In this document: positions 12,787 to 19,492 of the stretch, one piece after another | Layout of the letters: every line of letters begins with the position of its first letter | Position numbering within the stretch: position 1 is the stretch's first letter | NCBI GenBank assembly: GCA_019236035.1 | Contig: JAFAJU010000379.1 | Coordinates: 1 to 19,492, forward strand | Direction of reading: 5' to 3' | DNA from: Verrucomicrobiota bacterium | GTDB lineage: Bacteria; Verrucomicrobiota; Verrucomicrobiia; Chthoniobacterales; JAFAMB01 | Length of the DNA stretch: 19,492 bases | Position numbers and translations under genes: made by a program | Notes under the pieces: model-generated | The model's database searches: none | Told to the model about the DNA's origin: nothing | Seen by the model: only the letters and a program-made list of their open reading frames with translations

Positions 12787-13261
12787 TTGAAGGCCTCAAA
12801 ACTATCTTCTTTGATTCTTGCGTCGGCGCCTGGAACCTTTGCAGCAAGGTCGGCGCGACATTTTTCTGTTCGGGGGCATACGCGTCTGGAGCTAGCGCAG
12901 ACCTGAGCGCTTCCTCGACCAGTTGCGCACAATGGATTTTTAACGGCGGCAATGGGCCCAATGGAGCCGATAGATCCGCGCCATCCATGGCAAGGGCTTC
13001 TTCGACGGTTTTGCCGGAAATCAGCTCGGTTGCCACACTCGCAACTGCGATTGCAGTTTCACAGCCAAAGGTTTGAAAGGTCGCCTTATCGATAACTCGC
13101 TTTCCGTCGACCTCCTTAAATTTCACCCACATGCGCAGCATGTCGCCGCAATCTTCACTTCCAACTGTTCCCACCGCGTCGGCTCCGTCAAGTTCCCCCA
13201 GATTCTTCGGATGCTTGATCGCTTCCTCAATCCTGTTGCTAAAGTCCTCTGTCGGATTCAT
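12779..13261 (-). CDS. IscU/NifU N-terminal-type iron-sulfur scaffold protein
   Basis: Scaffold on which iron-sulfur clusters are built. From ATG 13261 it has 160 residues and the three ligand cysteines: Cys38 with Asp40 in SEDCGDM, Cys67 in TFQTFGCETAIAVAS, and Cys111 in LKIHCAQLVEEAL. The order and spacing match IscU and the NifU N-terminal domain. The C-terminal 40 residues are an extra tail without cysteines, so there is no NifU ferredoxin or Nfu domain. The frame is open up to 13327, but ATG 13261 has GGAG about 9 nt before it and follows the rhodanese stop by 4 nt, so I chose it. Pairing with sufT on one side and a rhodanese on the other points to cluster or sulfur delivery; the cysteine desulfurase is elsewhere. 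Confidence 0.88.
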   Translation of the reverse strand: MNPTEDFSNRIEEAIKHPKNLGELDGADAVGTVGSEDCGDMLRMWVKFKEVDGKRVIDKATFQTFGCETAIAVASVATELISGKTVEEALAMDGADLSAPLGPLPPLKIHCAQLVEEALRSALAPDAYAPEQKNVAPTLLQRFQAPTQESKKIVLRPSNE

Positions 13262-13265
13262 TCGT

Positions 13266-13814
13266 TTACTCCAAATCATATCGGGGCAGGTTCGGATCAA
13301 CTTCTCTGCTCCACGCATCGATGCCACCCGTCATCGACCGAACGTGTTGAAAACCGTGACCCGCAAAGAAAGAGGCTGCGTCCAGGCTCCGAATGCCGTA
13401 ATGGCACACAAAAACAAATTCCCGATCCTTCGGCCATTCGGAGATGATTTCCTGCATCAACTCCTGAGTGAAAAACGTCGCGCCTTCAATGTGAACCGCA
13501 TCCCATTCCTCTCGGCTGCGAACATCAATCAACGGGAGCCGTTCGCCTGCCTGCAGGCGCTCAGCCATCTCCGTGGGCGAAATCTGCACCTTTTGATCGG
13601 CCTCGTGCCCGGCCAAGATTGTGCTGACAACTTCCTCAACAGGCAAATTGTTGTTACGCGCACAGACCTCGCCCAAACTTTCCGTCGGACTGAAGCCGCA
13701 ACTCGCGCAGCCTCCAATGTGGTACGCTCGGAAAAGCGCTCGTTGGGCGCCCGGGTACTCCTGGAGGAGCTCTGCCATTGTTACGCTGGGATCCAATGTT
13801 CTCGTTATGCTCAC
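13266..13814 (-). CDS. Rhodanese-domain protein with N-terminal DUF1858-like CxxC domain
   Basis: Two domains. The N-terminal 65 residues (TMAELLQEYPGAQRALFRAY, then GGCASCGF and a helix ending EEVVSTIL) resemble DUF1858, whose CxxC lies in the same place. The C-terminal 100 residues are a rhodanese: LIDVRSREEWDAVHIEGA and the active loop CHYGIRS, with Cys about 137. Rhodaneses carry a persulfide, so a role in passing sulfur to the scaffold encoded 4 nt downstream is plausible but inferred. The start is uncertain: GTG 13814 (VSITRTLDPS), GTG 13859 or ATG 13778 are possible. I chose 13814 because it begins where the domain does, with a GAGAG just before it. It is divergent from the GT-C-like gene. 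Confidence 0.8.
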   Translation of the reverse strand: MSITRTLDPSVTMAELLQEYPGAQRALFRAYHIGGCASCGFSPTESLGEVCARNNNLPVEEVVSTILAGHEADQKVQISPTEMAERLQAGERLPLIDVRSREEWDAVHIEGATFFTQELMQEIISEWPKDREFVFVCHYGIRSLDAASFFAGHGFQHVRSMTGGIDAWSREVDPNLPRYDLE

Positions 13815-13957
13815 GACTCTCAGCCTTGCATCATTTTGCCCGAAAATCAAAGGGCGCACTACTTCGTGACATTCGTGGTCGTTGGTGGATCTTTTGCCCC
13901 TCCGTTCCTCTGTGAATGTGCATTTGATCTTCGACCTTGCTCGTGTATCAAGGAGGC

Positions 13958-15892
13958 ATGCTGGCGAAGCGCGGCGGAGTGAATCGACCTAACCGATTTT
14001 CAAAAAGAGAGATTCCCGTCGTACTCGTAATCCTGTTTGGGTTGATATCAGTAGGCTTTTTCATCGATCGAGGCAATCACGCCACGATAGATCTGGAGGC
14101 TATCACCGACCAGAAAATCGATGGCCAGCTCCGCTTGAATTGGGCGAAAGCAAGTAACCCAAAACCGCTGACAATTTATCCGGATATAACTAATTACCGC
14201 TTTACCGTGCGCAGGTTTTACCGGCACCATAACTTCACAATCGATCTCGACGCGAACCAGGCAGCGGCCACCTTGCACTTACGCAAGCTGGTCATACATC
14301 AGCCCGGCTCTCCGCCGGTTCGGCTCGTTGGACAAAAACTTCTGACCGCGATGTCTAATAGTGAATTCGTCAGGCTCAGCCTGTCTGACGATGGAGAGGT
14401 GGTTGTCCATTTTGCCCCGACATATACTCGCGGAGCTGCTCCGCAATTGAATTTTACCTATCCTCTTCCTTTCTCCAAGGCCGCGTGGTGGGCTTGGGTG
14501 GTTTCCGCCGCGTCTGTTTCTTGCATCGTTGCGCTCCTCGGTCTCGACCTCGCCCTTCGCCTGGCGCGCTCTGGGCATTCGGAAAACCGGGCAACGCCCC
14601 GCACCTTTGCGGTTCTTGTCGCAATCGCCTCTTCTCTAATCTTTTGTCTTGCGCTCGGTAGCGCGTTTAACGCGCACCCGGATGAAATCTGGCACCTCAG
14701 CTCTGTAAGTTACTTTCTTTTCGAGCCCTATCCCGCGCTCAAGAACACCCTTCAGTCGATTCATACATTTTCCTTCTACCAAAATTCCTATCTAGCCACC
14801 AGCGAACTATATTATCCGGCTGCCGCGCTCTGGACTTCGCTCATTTCCACCCTGACCGACCTGCCCATTGATCAGGTACAGGCCGTTCGCCTATTCTCGG
14901 TGACCTGTTTCGTGCTTCTGGTGTGTGTCTTAGTCTGGCAAAGAAACTATGGACTGCTGGTTCCCTTTCTCGTCACTCCACAGTTATGGTACATTTTCGG
15001 TTACGTTAATAGTGATTGGTTCGGAGTCGCCGCCACCACCCTGCTGCTGCTTTTTATCAACTTCAGCAAATCTACATTTGATCGTTTCGTTCTCGGAGGT
15101 TCTTATACCCGGCTTCTTCGACTCATCCCGATATTTATTTTGGTAGGGGTTTTAATTTTCTCGAAGCCTAATTATTGGGTCGCGATTATCTTCTGCTTTT
15201 ATGAACCTCTAGTCTGGATTGTGAGAGCGAAGTCAACTGTGCCGCGCCGGCTACGAGCTTTGGCCTACTGTTTGATCATCCTGGTCATCTCGGCGCTATA
15301 CATTACGTTAAAGTCTTCTTTCTCTGGCGCTACCGAAACCCGCATCGCGCAGACCTCCGAGTCGCGTCCCAGTCTAGCGCCGGATGAGAACCGCGAGCTG
15401 CAGACTCGCATGGCCAGCACCAGAAATCTGTATGGCCAACATGTCTCGCTTTGGAGTCTGCTCACGCAACGGCAATGGATCTGGCTCTCAGGTCGAAGCT
15501 TCTTTGGCGATTTCGGTTGGATGAGCTTTCATCTTACTACGTACTATTACTGCATCGTCATCGTGCTATTCGGCGCCCTACTTTTCTACATAGTCCGCAC
15601 TACAAAAATGGAAGCAAACTTTCCGCCGATCTGCTGGTTCACTGTTCTGGTCATCGGAGCGAACATCTCTTTGGCCGTAGCCTTTTCCTGGTTTTTCGAT
15701 CTGCAACCACAAGGCCGCTATTTGTTCCCGTCACTGCTAGCCCTTGGCTGGATGCTTTCCCGGCTCCAGAACTGGCAAAACTCCCGCGTCGTCTTTAGCT
15801 TGATACTTATATTGGCGATTTTGGGGACCTATGCGTTCACCTGCTATGCCGTTATACCGTTGAAAGAACATGTCCCAGCCAGCTTTCTCTAG
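13958..15892 (+). CDS. GT-C-like polytopic membrane protein (DUF2142-like)
   Basis: About 644 aa. One membrane span near residues 19-36 leads into an extracytoplasmic segment of about 135 residues rich in beta strands, followed by roughly ten further spans. Between spans two and three of the core lies FNAHPDEIWHLSS (about 237-249), the place where GT-C glycosyltransferases keep their acidic Asp-Glu motif, and near the end is LQPQGRYLFPSLLALGW, the QGRYxxP pattern of DUF2142 proteins. This suggests a transferase using a polyprenyl-phosphate sugar on the periplasmic side; the acceptor is unknown. ATG 13958 has AAGGAGG only one base upstream, closer than normal; TTGATC-16 nt-TATCAA also ends 6 nt before it, so transcription could start at the ATG, and GTG 13979 could be the real start. 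The TAG stop overlaps palindrome copy 3. Confidence 0.75.
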   Translation: MLAKRGGVNRPNRFSKREIPVVLVILFGLISVGFFIDRGNHATIDLEAITDQKIDGQLRLNWAKASNPKPLTIYPDITNYRFTVRRFYRHHNFTIDLDANQAAATLHLRKLVIHQPGSPPVRLVGQKLLTAMSNSEFVRLSLSDDGEVVVHFAPTYTRGAAPQLNFTYPLPFSKAAWWAWVVSAASVSCIVALLGLDLALRLARSGHSENRATPRTFAVLVAIASSLIFCLALGSAFNAHPDEIWHLSSVSYFLFEPYPALKNTLQSIHTFSFYQNSYLATSELYYPAAALWTSLISTLTDLPIDQVQAVRLFSVTCFVLLVCVLVWQRNYGLLVPFLVTPQLWYIFGYVNSDWFGVAATTLLLLFINFSKSTFDRFVLGGSYTRLLRLIPIFILVGVLIFSKPNYWVAIIFCFYEPLVWIVRAKSTVPRRLRALAYCLIILVISALYITLKSSFSGATETRIAQTSESRPSLAPDENRELQTRMASTRNLYGQHVSLWSLLTQRQWIWLSGRSFFGDFGWMSFHLTTYYYCIVIVLFGALLFYIVRTTKMEANFPPICWFTVLVIGANISLAVAFSWFFDLQPQGRYLFPSLLALGWMLSRLQNWQNSRVVFSLILILAILGTYAFTCYAVIPLKEHVPASFL

Positions 15893-15938
15893 CCTGCATC
15901 GCTCACAAATCTTTAGAGATTTGTGAGCGATGCAGGCT
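15891..15938. repeat. 48-bp palindrome, copy 3 of 3
   Basis: Arms 15891-15912 and 15917-15938, 22 bp perfect pairing, loop TTAG. The arms are identical in sequence to copy 1. The first two bases complete the TAG stop of the GT-C-like gene on the plus strand, and the minus-strand reading supplies the last 11 residues and TGA of the GT2 gene. Confidence 0.96.
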
Positions 15939-16727
15939 CCTGGGGCTTGCTTCGGCTGGCCCGAGTGAGTTCTTTTTGTAATCGCCGCAGCTGAAATACT
16001 TCTCGAGCCAGATGTAAAGGCAAATAAACAGGTATCGGCTGCCCATTTCTTTGATTTTGAACTTCGCAACTCCCGAGCGCCGATTTCGCCAGGTGGTTGG
16101 GGTCACGGTCCAACTGTATCCCCTAACTATGGCCTTGAGCGGAATCTCGACCGTTAGATTGAATTGTGGCGAGATGAGAGGCCGGCAGCCGTCAATGACA
16201 GTTTTTCGGTAGGCCTTAAAGGCGTTCGTCGTGTCGTTCAGGTTGATGTTGAAAAGAATACGTAGAAACGTATTGGCGAGCCGATTGATTTGCAGTTTTA
16301 ACCAAGGGTAATCGATGGCGCCGCCACCTTTGATAAACCGGCTCCCGAATACGCAATCCCAGCCTTCATTGAGAAGCTGCCAGTAGCGAACTACGTCTCG
16401 GCAGTCATCGGACTCGTCAGCCATCATAATCACGGCAGCATCTCCGCGCATGTGGTCCAACCCGCAGACTACCGCACGGCCGAATCCGTGTTGGCCCCGG
16501 TTTTGCACGGGAGAGAGCTCTGGTATGTGCGCAGTCAGCTCGTTTAGGATCGCCCAGGTCCGATCCGAACTCCCGTCATCAACCACGACAATCTCGTGTG
16601 GGACATTGTGCAATCGCAATTCGACATGGAGGTGCTCAACCATGGAAGCAATGCAACCCTCCTCATCCCGCGCTGGGACGACCACACTCAGGAATTGAAG
16701 TTGGTTGGCATTGGCGCTGGTATTCAT
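15903..16727 (-). CDS. Family 2 glycosyltransferase, dolichol/polyprenyl-phosphate sugar synthase-like
   Basis: 274 aa GT-A fold enzyme that likely moves a sugar from a nucleotide donor to polyprenyl phosphate on the cytoplasmic side. Motifs: SVVVPARDEEG at 14-24, VVVDDGSSD at 47-55 (nucleotide binding), QHGFGRAVVCGL at 79-90, and MMADESDD at 101-108, which takes the place of the usual DxD-type metal site. FKAYRK and RRSGVAKFKIKEMGSRY near the C-terminus are typical of DPM1-like proteins. Only a weak hydrophobic stretch (YLFICLYIWLEKYF) near 230-245 could touch the membrane. The last 11 residues (SLHRSQISKDL) are palindrome copy 3 read as protein. It lies 23 nt after the epimerase and converges with the GT-C-like gene, which could use its product. 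Confidence 0.85.
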   Translation of the reverse strand: MNTSANANQLQFLSVVVPARDEEGCIASMVEHLHVELRLHNVPHEIVVVDDGSSDRTWAILNELTAHIPELSPVQNRGQHGFGRAVVCGLDHMRGDAAVIMMADESDDCRDVVRYWQLLNEGWDCVFGSRFIKGGGAIDYPWLKLQINRLANTFLRILFNINLNDTTNAFKAYRKTVIDGCRPLISPQFNLTVEIPLKAIVRGYSWTVTPTTWRNRRSGVAKFKIKEMGSRYLFICLYIWLEKYFSCGDYKKNSLGPAEASPRSLHRSQISKDL

Positions 16728-16750
16728 TAGTTACTGGTCCGCATTGCAGC

Positions 16751-17821
16751 CTATTCTGACTCGCCCGTCAGCCGTAACCAGTCCGGATGTTTTTCGGCGT
16801 GCCTGGCGATCTCGTCAAGAATCGACGGAAGCCGGCGGATAGGTGTCCAATTCCAGATCGATGCCGCCCGCTGGCTATCCAACACGACCCAAGGGATGTC
16901 AAACGGGCGCTCCTTTCCGTCGGCTTCGACTTCACCCGCGCCGAAATGCTCCCGGCACCAGTTACTTAGTTCCAATAGAGACATGGCGTTTTCGATACCT
17001 CCCCCGATATTGCAGAGCCGTTGACGGTCCCGGCCCCGATATTGCAACTGCCGCAAAACCAGGTCCGCCAGATCCTCGGGATGGAAGGCGTCGCGCACCT
17101 GGTAACCTTTCCCTCCAAAGCCAATATAACGCAGTGGCCACTGCGAGCGCCAGGCGTGAAGCCAATAGGAAAAGATACCCTGCTCGGCGGTACCAAACTG
17201 GCCAGCGCCTGCGAGCACGCCACAACGATTAATCCAGACCGGAAAATCGAAGGCGTCGCCGTATTCGAGCGCAAGGGCTTCCGAAGCCAATTTCGAGGCT
17301 CCGTACAAGGAGACAGGAGCGTCCGTGGAAAAATCCTCGGCGATACCTGCCGGAGAAATCCCAGGGAGAGTAGCTTCCGCAAAACGAGGTACAAAGCGGG
17401 TACTTTCCACTTGGAGCGGCAAGGCCGAAAGTGATCGGATTGAGTAGACCCGACTCGTGCTCAGGAGGATGAATCCTGCGGAATGCCGCCGGCAATATTC
17501 TAGCAGATTAACCGTTCCAAAAAGATTGTGTTCGATCAGTTGTCGGGTGGTTGACCGGCGATCCAAACCTGCCAACACGCTGCAGTTCGCGGCGGCGTCG
17601 ATAGTCCAATCCGCCGGCGGTAGACAATCGACATCGCTGGAGTTCCGGATATCTCCATGGAAGACTCTGGTACTCAGGTGGCCCAGGCGACGGTTTGACT
17701 CGCTACCCGATCGCATCAGGTTATCGATTCCGAAAACCTCGGCGTCCGGCGTTGTCTCCCGGATTCGCCGAGCCAGCACGGAGCCGACAAATCCGCAAAT
17801 CCCTGCAATCAGCACCTTCAT
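16751..17821 (-). CDS. NAD-dependent sugar epimerase, CDP-paratose 2-epimerase-like (extended SDR)
   Basis: 356 aa extended short-chain dehydrogenase/reductase acting on a nucleotide sugar. The Rossmann loop GICGFVGS is at 7-14, FGIDNLMRSGSESNR at 30-44 (the Asp for NAD ribose), HGDIRN at 55-60, NCSVLAGLD at 79-87, STSRVYS at 121-127 and the catalytic YGASK at 173-177 with Ser in the STS segment. The DNLMRSGSESNRR and SVLAG segments are those of CDP-paratose 2-epimerase relatives, but the substrate cannot be fixed from sequence. The frame extends to 18025, yet ATG 17821 matches the conserved MKVLIAG start, so I chose it; it has no clear ribosome binding site. It precedes GT2 by 23 nt and probably shares its transcript. 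About 155 nt separate it from the upstream gene, including the GTAGGG element. Confidence 0.85.
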   Translation of the reverse strand: MKVLIAGICGFVGSVLARRIRETTPDAEVFGIDNLMRSGSESNRRLGHLSTRVFHGDIRNSSDVDCLPPADWTIDAAANCSVLAGLDRRSTTRQLIEHNLFGTVNLLEYCRRHSAGFILLSTSRVYSIRSLSALPLQVESTRFVPRFAEATLPGISPAGIAEDFSTDAPVSLYGASKLASEALALEYGDAFDFPVWINRCGVLAGAGQFGTAEQGIFSYWLHAWRSQWPLRYIGFGGKGYQVRDAFHPEDLADLVLRQLQYRGRDRQRLCNIGGGIENAMSLLELSNWCREHFGAGEVEADGKERPFDIPWVVLDSQRAASIWNWTPIRRLPSILDEIARHAEKHPDWLRLTGESE

Positions 17822-17955
17822 GGAAAATGGGAACTTGTCATCAATGCCTGTAGCATCAAGCGTATTTTCCCGGGTAGGCGAAGCGTCCCGCTTTGCACTC
17901 TTCGGCCCTAAGCAAACCGAGACGGTTCGCATACGTCGAACCCCGTCACGCCCCA

Positions 17956-17980
17956 CGGCTCGGGCGGAGCCTCGCCCTAC
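17956..17980 (-). repeat. GTAGGG-headed hairpin element holding a stop codon
   Basis: Read on the minus strand it is GTAGGGCGAGGCTCCGCC then CGAGCCG, identical over 25 nt to 5061-5085, with flank similarity on both sides. The TAG in its head is the stop codon of the membrane protein gene at 17977-19492. The preceding residues (RQGG) come from its flank. Confidence 0.88.
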
Positions 17981-19492
17981 CCACCTTGCCTCGAAGCAAC
18001 GTTCACAGTCCGGTCCAATGAGCAATCGAAGGCCACGTTGCCGGAGATTTCGTAGATGTTCAACTTCTGCAAACCGGTTAAACCCTCAAGGTCAAGGTTT
18101 GCCACGAATCCCGGGTCCTTCATGTTCGGATGGCCGAGCGCCGCTTTGATATCTGGGCGGGACTCCTGGATGGCCCGATAGAAGTGGCGCGTTTGATCGG
18201 ATGACGTCAGCACGATCCATACGGCATCGGGCGCTATGCCATCTCTTGCTGAGACCACCGACCAGCCCTCCACCTGCAAAGCGTCTTGGGCTGAAATCAC
18301 GCCTCGGTCAATGTTTGCTGCCGAGCCGTTTAAACTCTCTATTCGACACTCGACGGCGCGATTTATCGCTGGCTCCGCCAGTGCGGGCGGCGGTTCAGAG
18401 GGTTGAATCAGAACAATTTTTCGAGCAGCAGGCTGGATGTCAGTCGTAAGGCGCCGCAGTCGCATATTAAACTGACGCCGCCACATCCCGGTCTCAGGGG
18501 TGTCAAATTGAATTGACCGCACCGTATTGCCTTGACGAATTCCGACAGCCAGGTCGGCGAAATCGTTGGTCGTTTGAACATACGGCGACAGCAGGAAGCC
18601 TCGAGCCCCCATCGGAGGTATATAACGACGATGGATCACGCGACCATCCGCAAGAGTCAGCGTTGCCTCGACCGGTGGAATCTTCCAGGCAAATAGGCAA
18701 ACTCGCCCAAAAAAGGTTGGAGTCATTTCGATTTCTGCCCAAATCGGCCCCTCTTCGTTTGGCATTTGAACGAGAGTACCCATAGCCGCCGTCAACCGCG
18801 TCACTGCTGTTCCGAACACCAAATTGGGCTGACCATCATCATCGCGTTGCATATGGATTTGTAGACCATCGTAACCGACTATCTTGTAGTGCGAGAGTAG
18901 CAGTGGCCAACTGCCGGCGTCCTCCAGCGCCGGGAGTCGACTGTCAATGGGTTGTACTCGGAAGAAGACATGTTGCGGGGCATTTGGTCCTTCAAGGTGA
19001 CCGGAATTCAACGCATCCAGGGCAGCGTCGTACGCCGAATAGCTCTGAAAGACTGGTCTGGGTGCCCAATGAAAGCCGTAGGCGAAGATGGGCGACAGCT
19101 CGGAAGGATAGACATCAACACTCCCTTCAATCGGCGGGAGCGGGTGTTGCTCACGAATGGCCGCATTCGCTTGATCGAAGACTTTGCGGACCAACTGCGG
19201 ATTACCTAGCCGTAGCTTTATCCCCTCATAGGTGGATACAATAGCGCCATGAACTCTTTGGGATGCCATCGCGACATCGAGCCCTGAGTGTGCGCGATCG
19301 ATTTTAGCCCAGCCAAAAACCGCTAAAACCCAAATCAGCAAATACAAAACCGATTCCGACATCGCTGAAACGCAATAGCCCGCCAGCAGCAACCCGCCCG
19401 CCGCAGTCGCGCCGTGCTGATCGTGACGAACGAATGCCGCTTTGAAACATACGAACAATGTAAAGGCGAACGAAGCGACCGCGATAAGGCCC
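17977..19492 (-). CDS. Membrane protein with large C-terminal extracytoplasmic domain, 5' end outside the window
   Basis: The frame stays open to the right edge, so the start lies outside; the TTG at 19458 is not a real start. About 505 residues are visible. Two hydrophobic stretches sit at the visible N-terminus (GLIAVASFAFTLFVCF, and GGLLLAGYCVS through ESVLYLLIWVLAVFGW). A soluble domain follows with GSVDVYPSELSPIFAYG, WAPRPVFQSYSAYDAALD, NAPQHVFFRVQPIDSRLPA and PLLLSHYKIVGYDG. I have met this combination only in uncharacterised membrane proteins that resemble polyprenyl-linked glycosyltransferases, so a glycan role is a guess supported by its neighbours (epimerase, GT2). The visible part is intact. 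The stop is inside the GTAGGG repeat. Confidence 0.8.
   Translation of the reverse strand, partial: GLIAVASFAFTLFVCFKAAFVRHDQHGATAAGGLLLAGYCVSAMSESVLYLLIWVLAVFGWAKIDRAHSGLDVAMASQRVHGAIVSTYEGIKLRLGNPQLVRKVFDQANAAIREQHPLPPIEGSVDVYPSELSPIFAYGFHWAPRPVFQSYSAYDAALDALNSGHLEGPNAPQHVFFRVQPIDSRLPALEDAGSWPLLLSHYKIVGYDGLQIHMQRDDDGQPNLVFGTAVTRLTAAMGTLVQMPNEEGPIWAEIEMTPTFFGRVCLFAWKIPPVEATLTLADGRVIHRRYIPPMGARGFLLSPYVQTTNDFADLAVGIRQGNTVRSIQFDTPETGMWRRQFNMRLRRLTTDIQPAARKIVLIQPSEPPPALAEPAINRAVECRIESLNGSAANIDRGVISAQDALQVEGWSVVSARDGIAPDAVWIVLTSSDQTRHFYRAIQESRPDIKAALGHPNMKDPGFVANLDLEGLTGLQKLNIYEISGNVAFDCSLDRTVNVASRQGG

Noticed and set aside
13131..13982. Plus-strand frame of 283 codons
   Set aside because: It is the shadow of the IscU-like and rhodanese genes, whose cysteine motifs and ribosome binding sites are convincing.
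1567..15938. CRISPR array made of the palindromic repeat
   Set aside because: The three copies are kilobases apart with genes between them.
17457..18149. Plus-strand frame of 230 codons rich in Arg, Ser and Pro
   Set aside because: Opposite strand of the epimerase and the membrane protein; composition typical of a shadow frame.

Overview
The window is a gene-dense chromosomal segment that fits an uncultured Gram-negative member of the Verrucomicrobiota, possibly related to soil Chthoniobacterales. Three things support this. At 11821-11979 there is a 52-residue basic protein of a type I know only from Verrucomicrobia and Chlamydiae. lpxD shows that lipid A is made. SecA carries a long insert and a C-terminal zinc-binding tail. 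The genus is inference; no rRNA is present.

Layout. 1-281: 5' part of an unidentified minus-strand gene that runs off the left edge. 372-3194: minus-strand run tmk-holB-sixA-pgl (dTMP kinase, clamp-loader delta', histidine-phosphatase family protein, 6-phosphogluconolactonase) with overlapping or closely spaced genes. 3336-8821: plus-strand EVE-domain protein, lpxD, pyrE and secA. 8822-9655: a gene-free stretch rich in palindromes. 9656-11125: an RRM RNA-binding protein with its own intrinsic terminator, then miaA. 11122-13814: minus-strand rhodanese/DUF1858-like, IscU-like scaffold and sufT genes (an iron-sulfur assembly set), then the small basic protein and an RsuA/RluB-type pseudouridine synthase. 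13958-19492: envelope or glycan genes, made up of a GT-C-like membrane protein (plus), then a DPM1-like GT2, a CDP-paratose-2-epimerase-like SDR and the C-terminal part of a large membrane protein (all minus).

The most unusual feature is the repeats between genes. At least five kinds of palindrome or inverted repeat sit in the gaps. Nearly all begin within 0-6 nt of a stop codon, or contain it. A 48-50 bp palindrome occurs three times. It supplies the C-terminal residues SLHRS... of MiaA, the pseudouridine synthase and the GT2, and one copy carries the stop codons of two convergent genes in its four-base loop. A second family of GTAGGG-headed GC-rich hairpins appears six times with different stem sequences but preserved pairing. 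A third element is an 80-bp composite repeated in inverted orientation. A fourth is a pair of inverted AGTGNN hexamer arrays. These suggest small palindromic elements that settle at gene ends and may act in 3'-end formation or mRNA stability; that role is inference.

No rRNA, tRNA, CRISPR array, transposase, integrase or recognisable defence system was seen.
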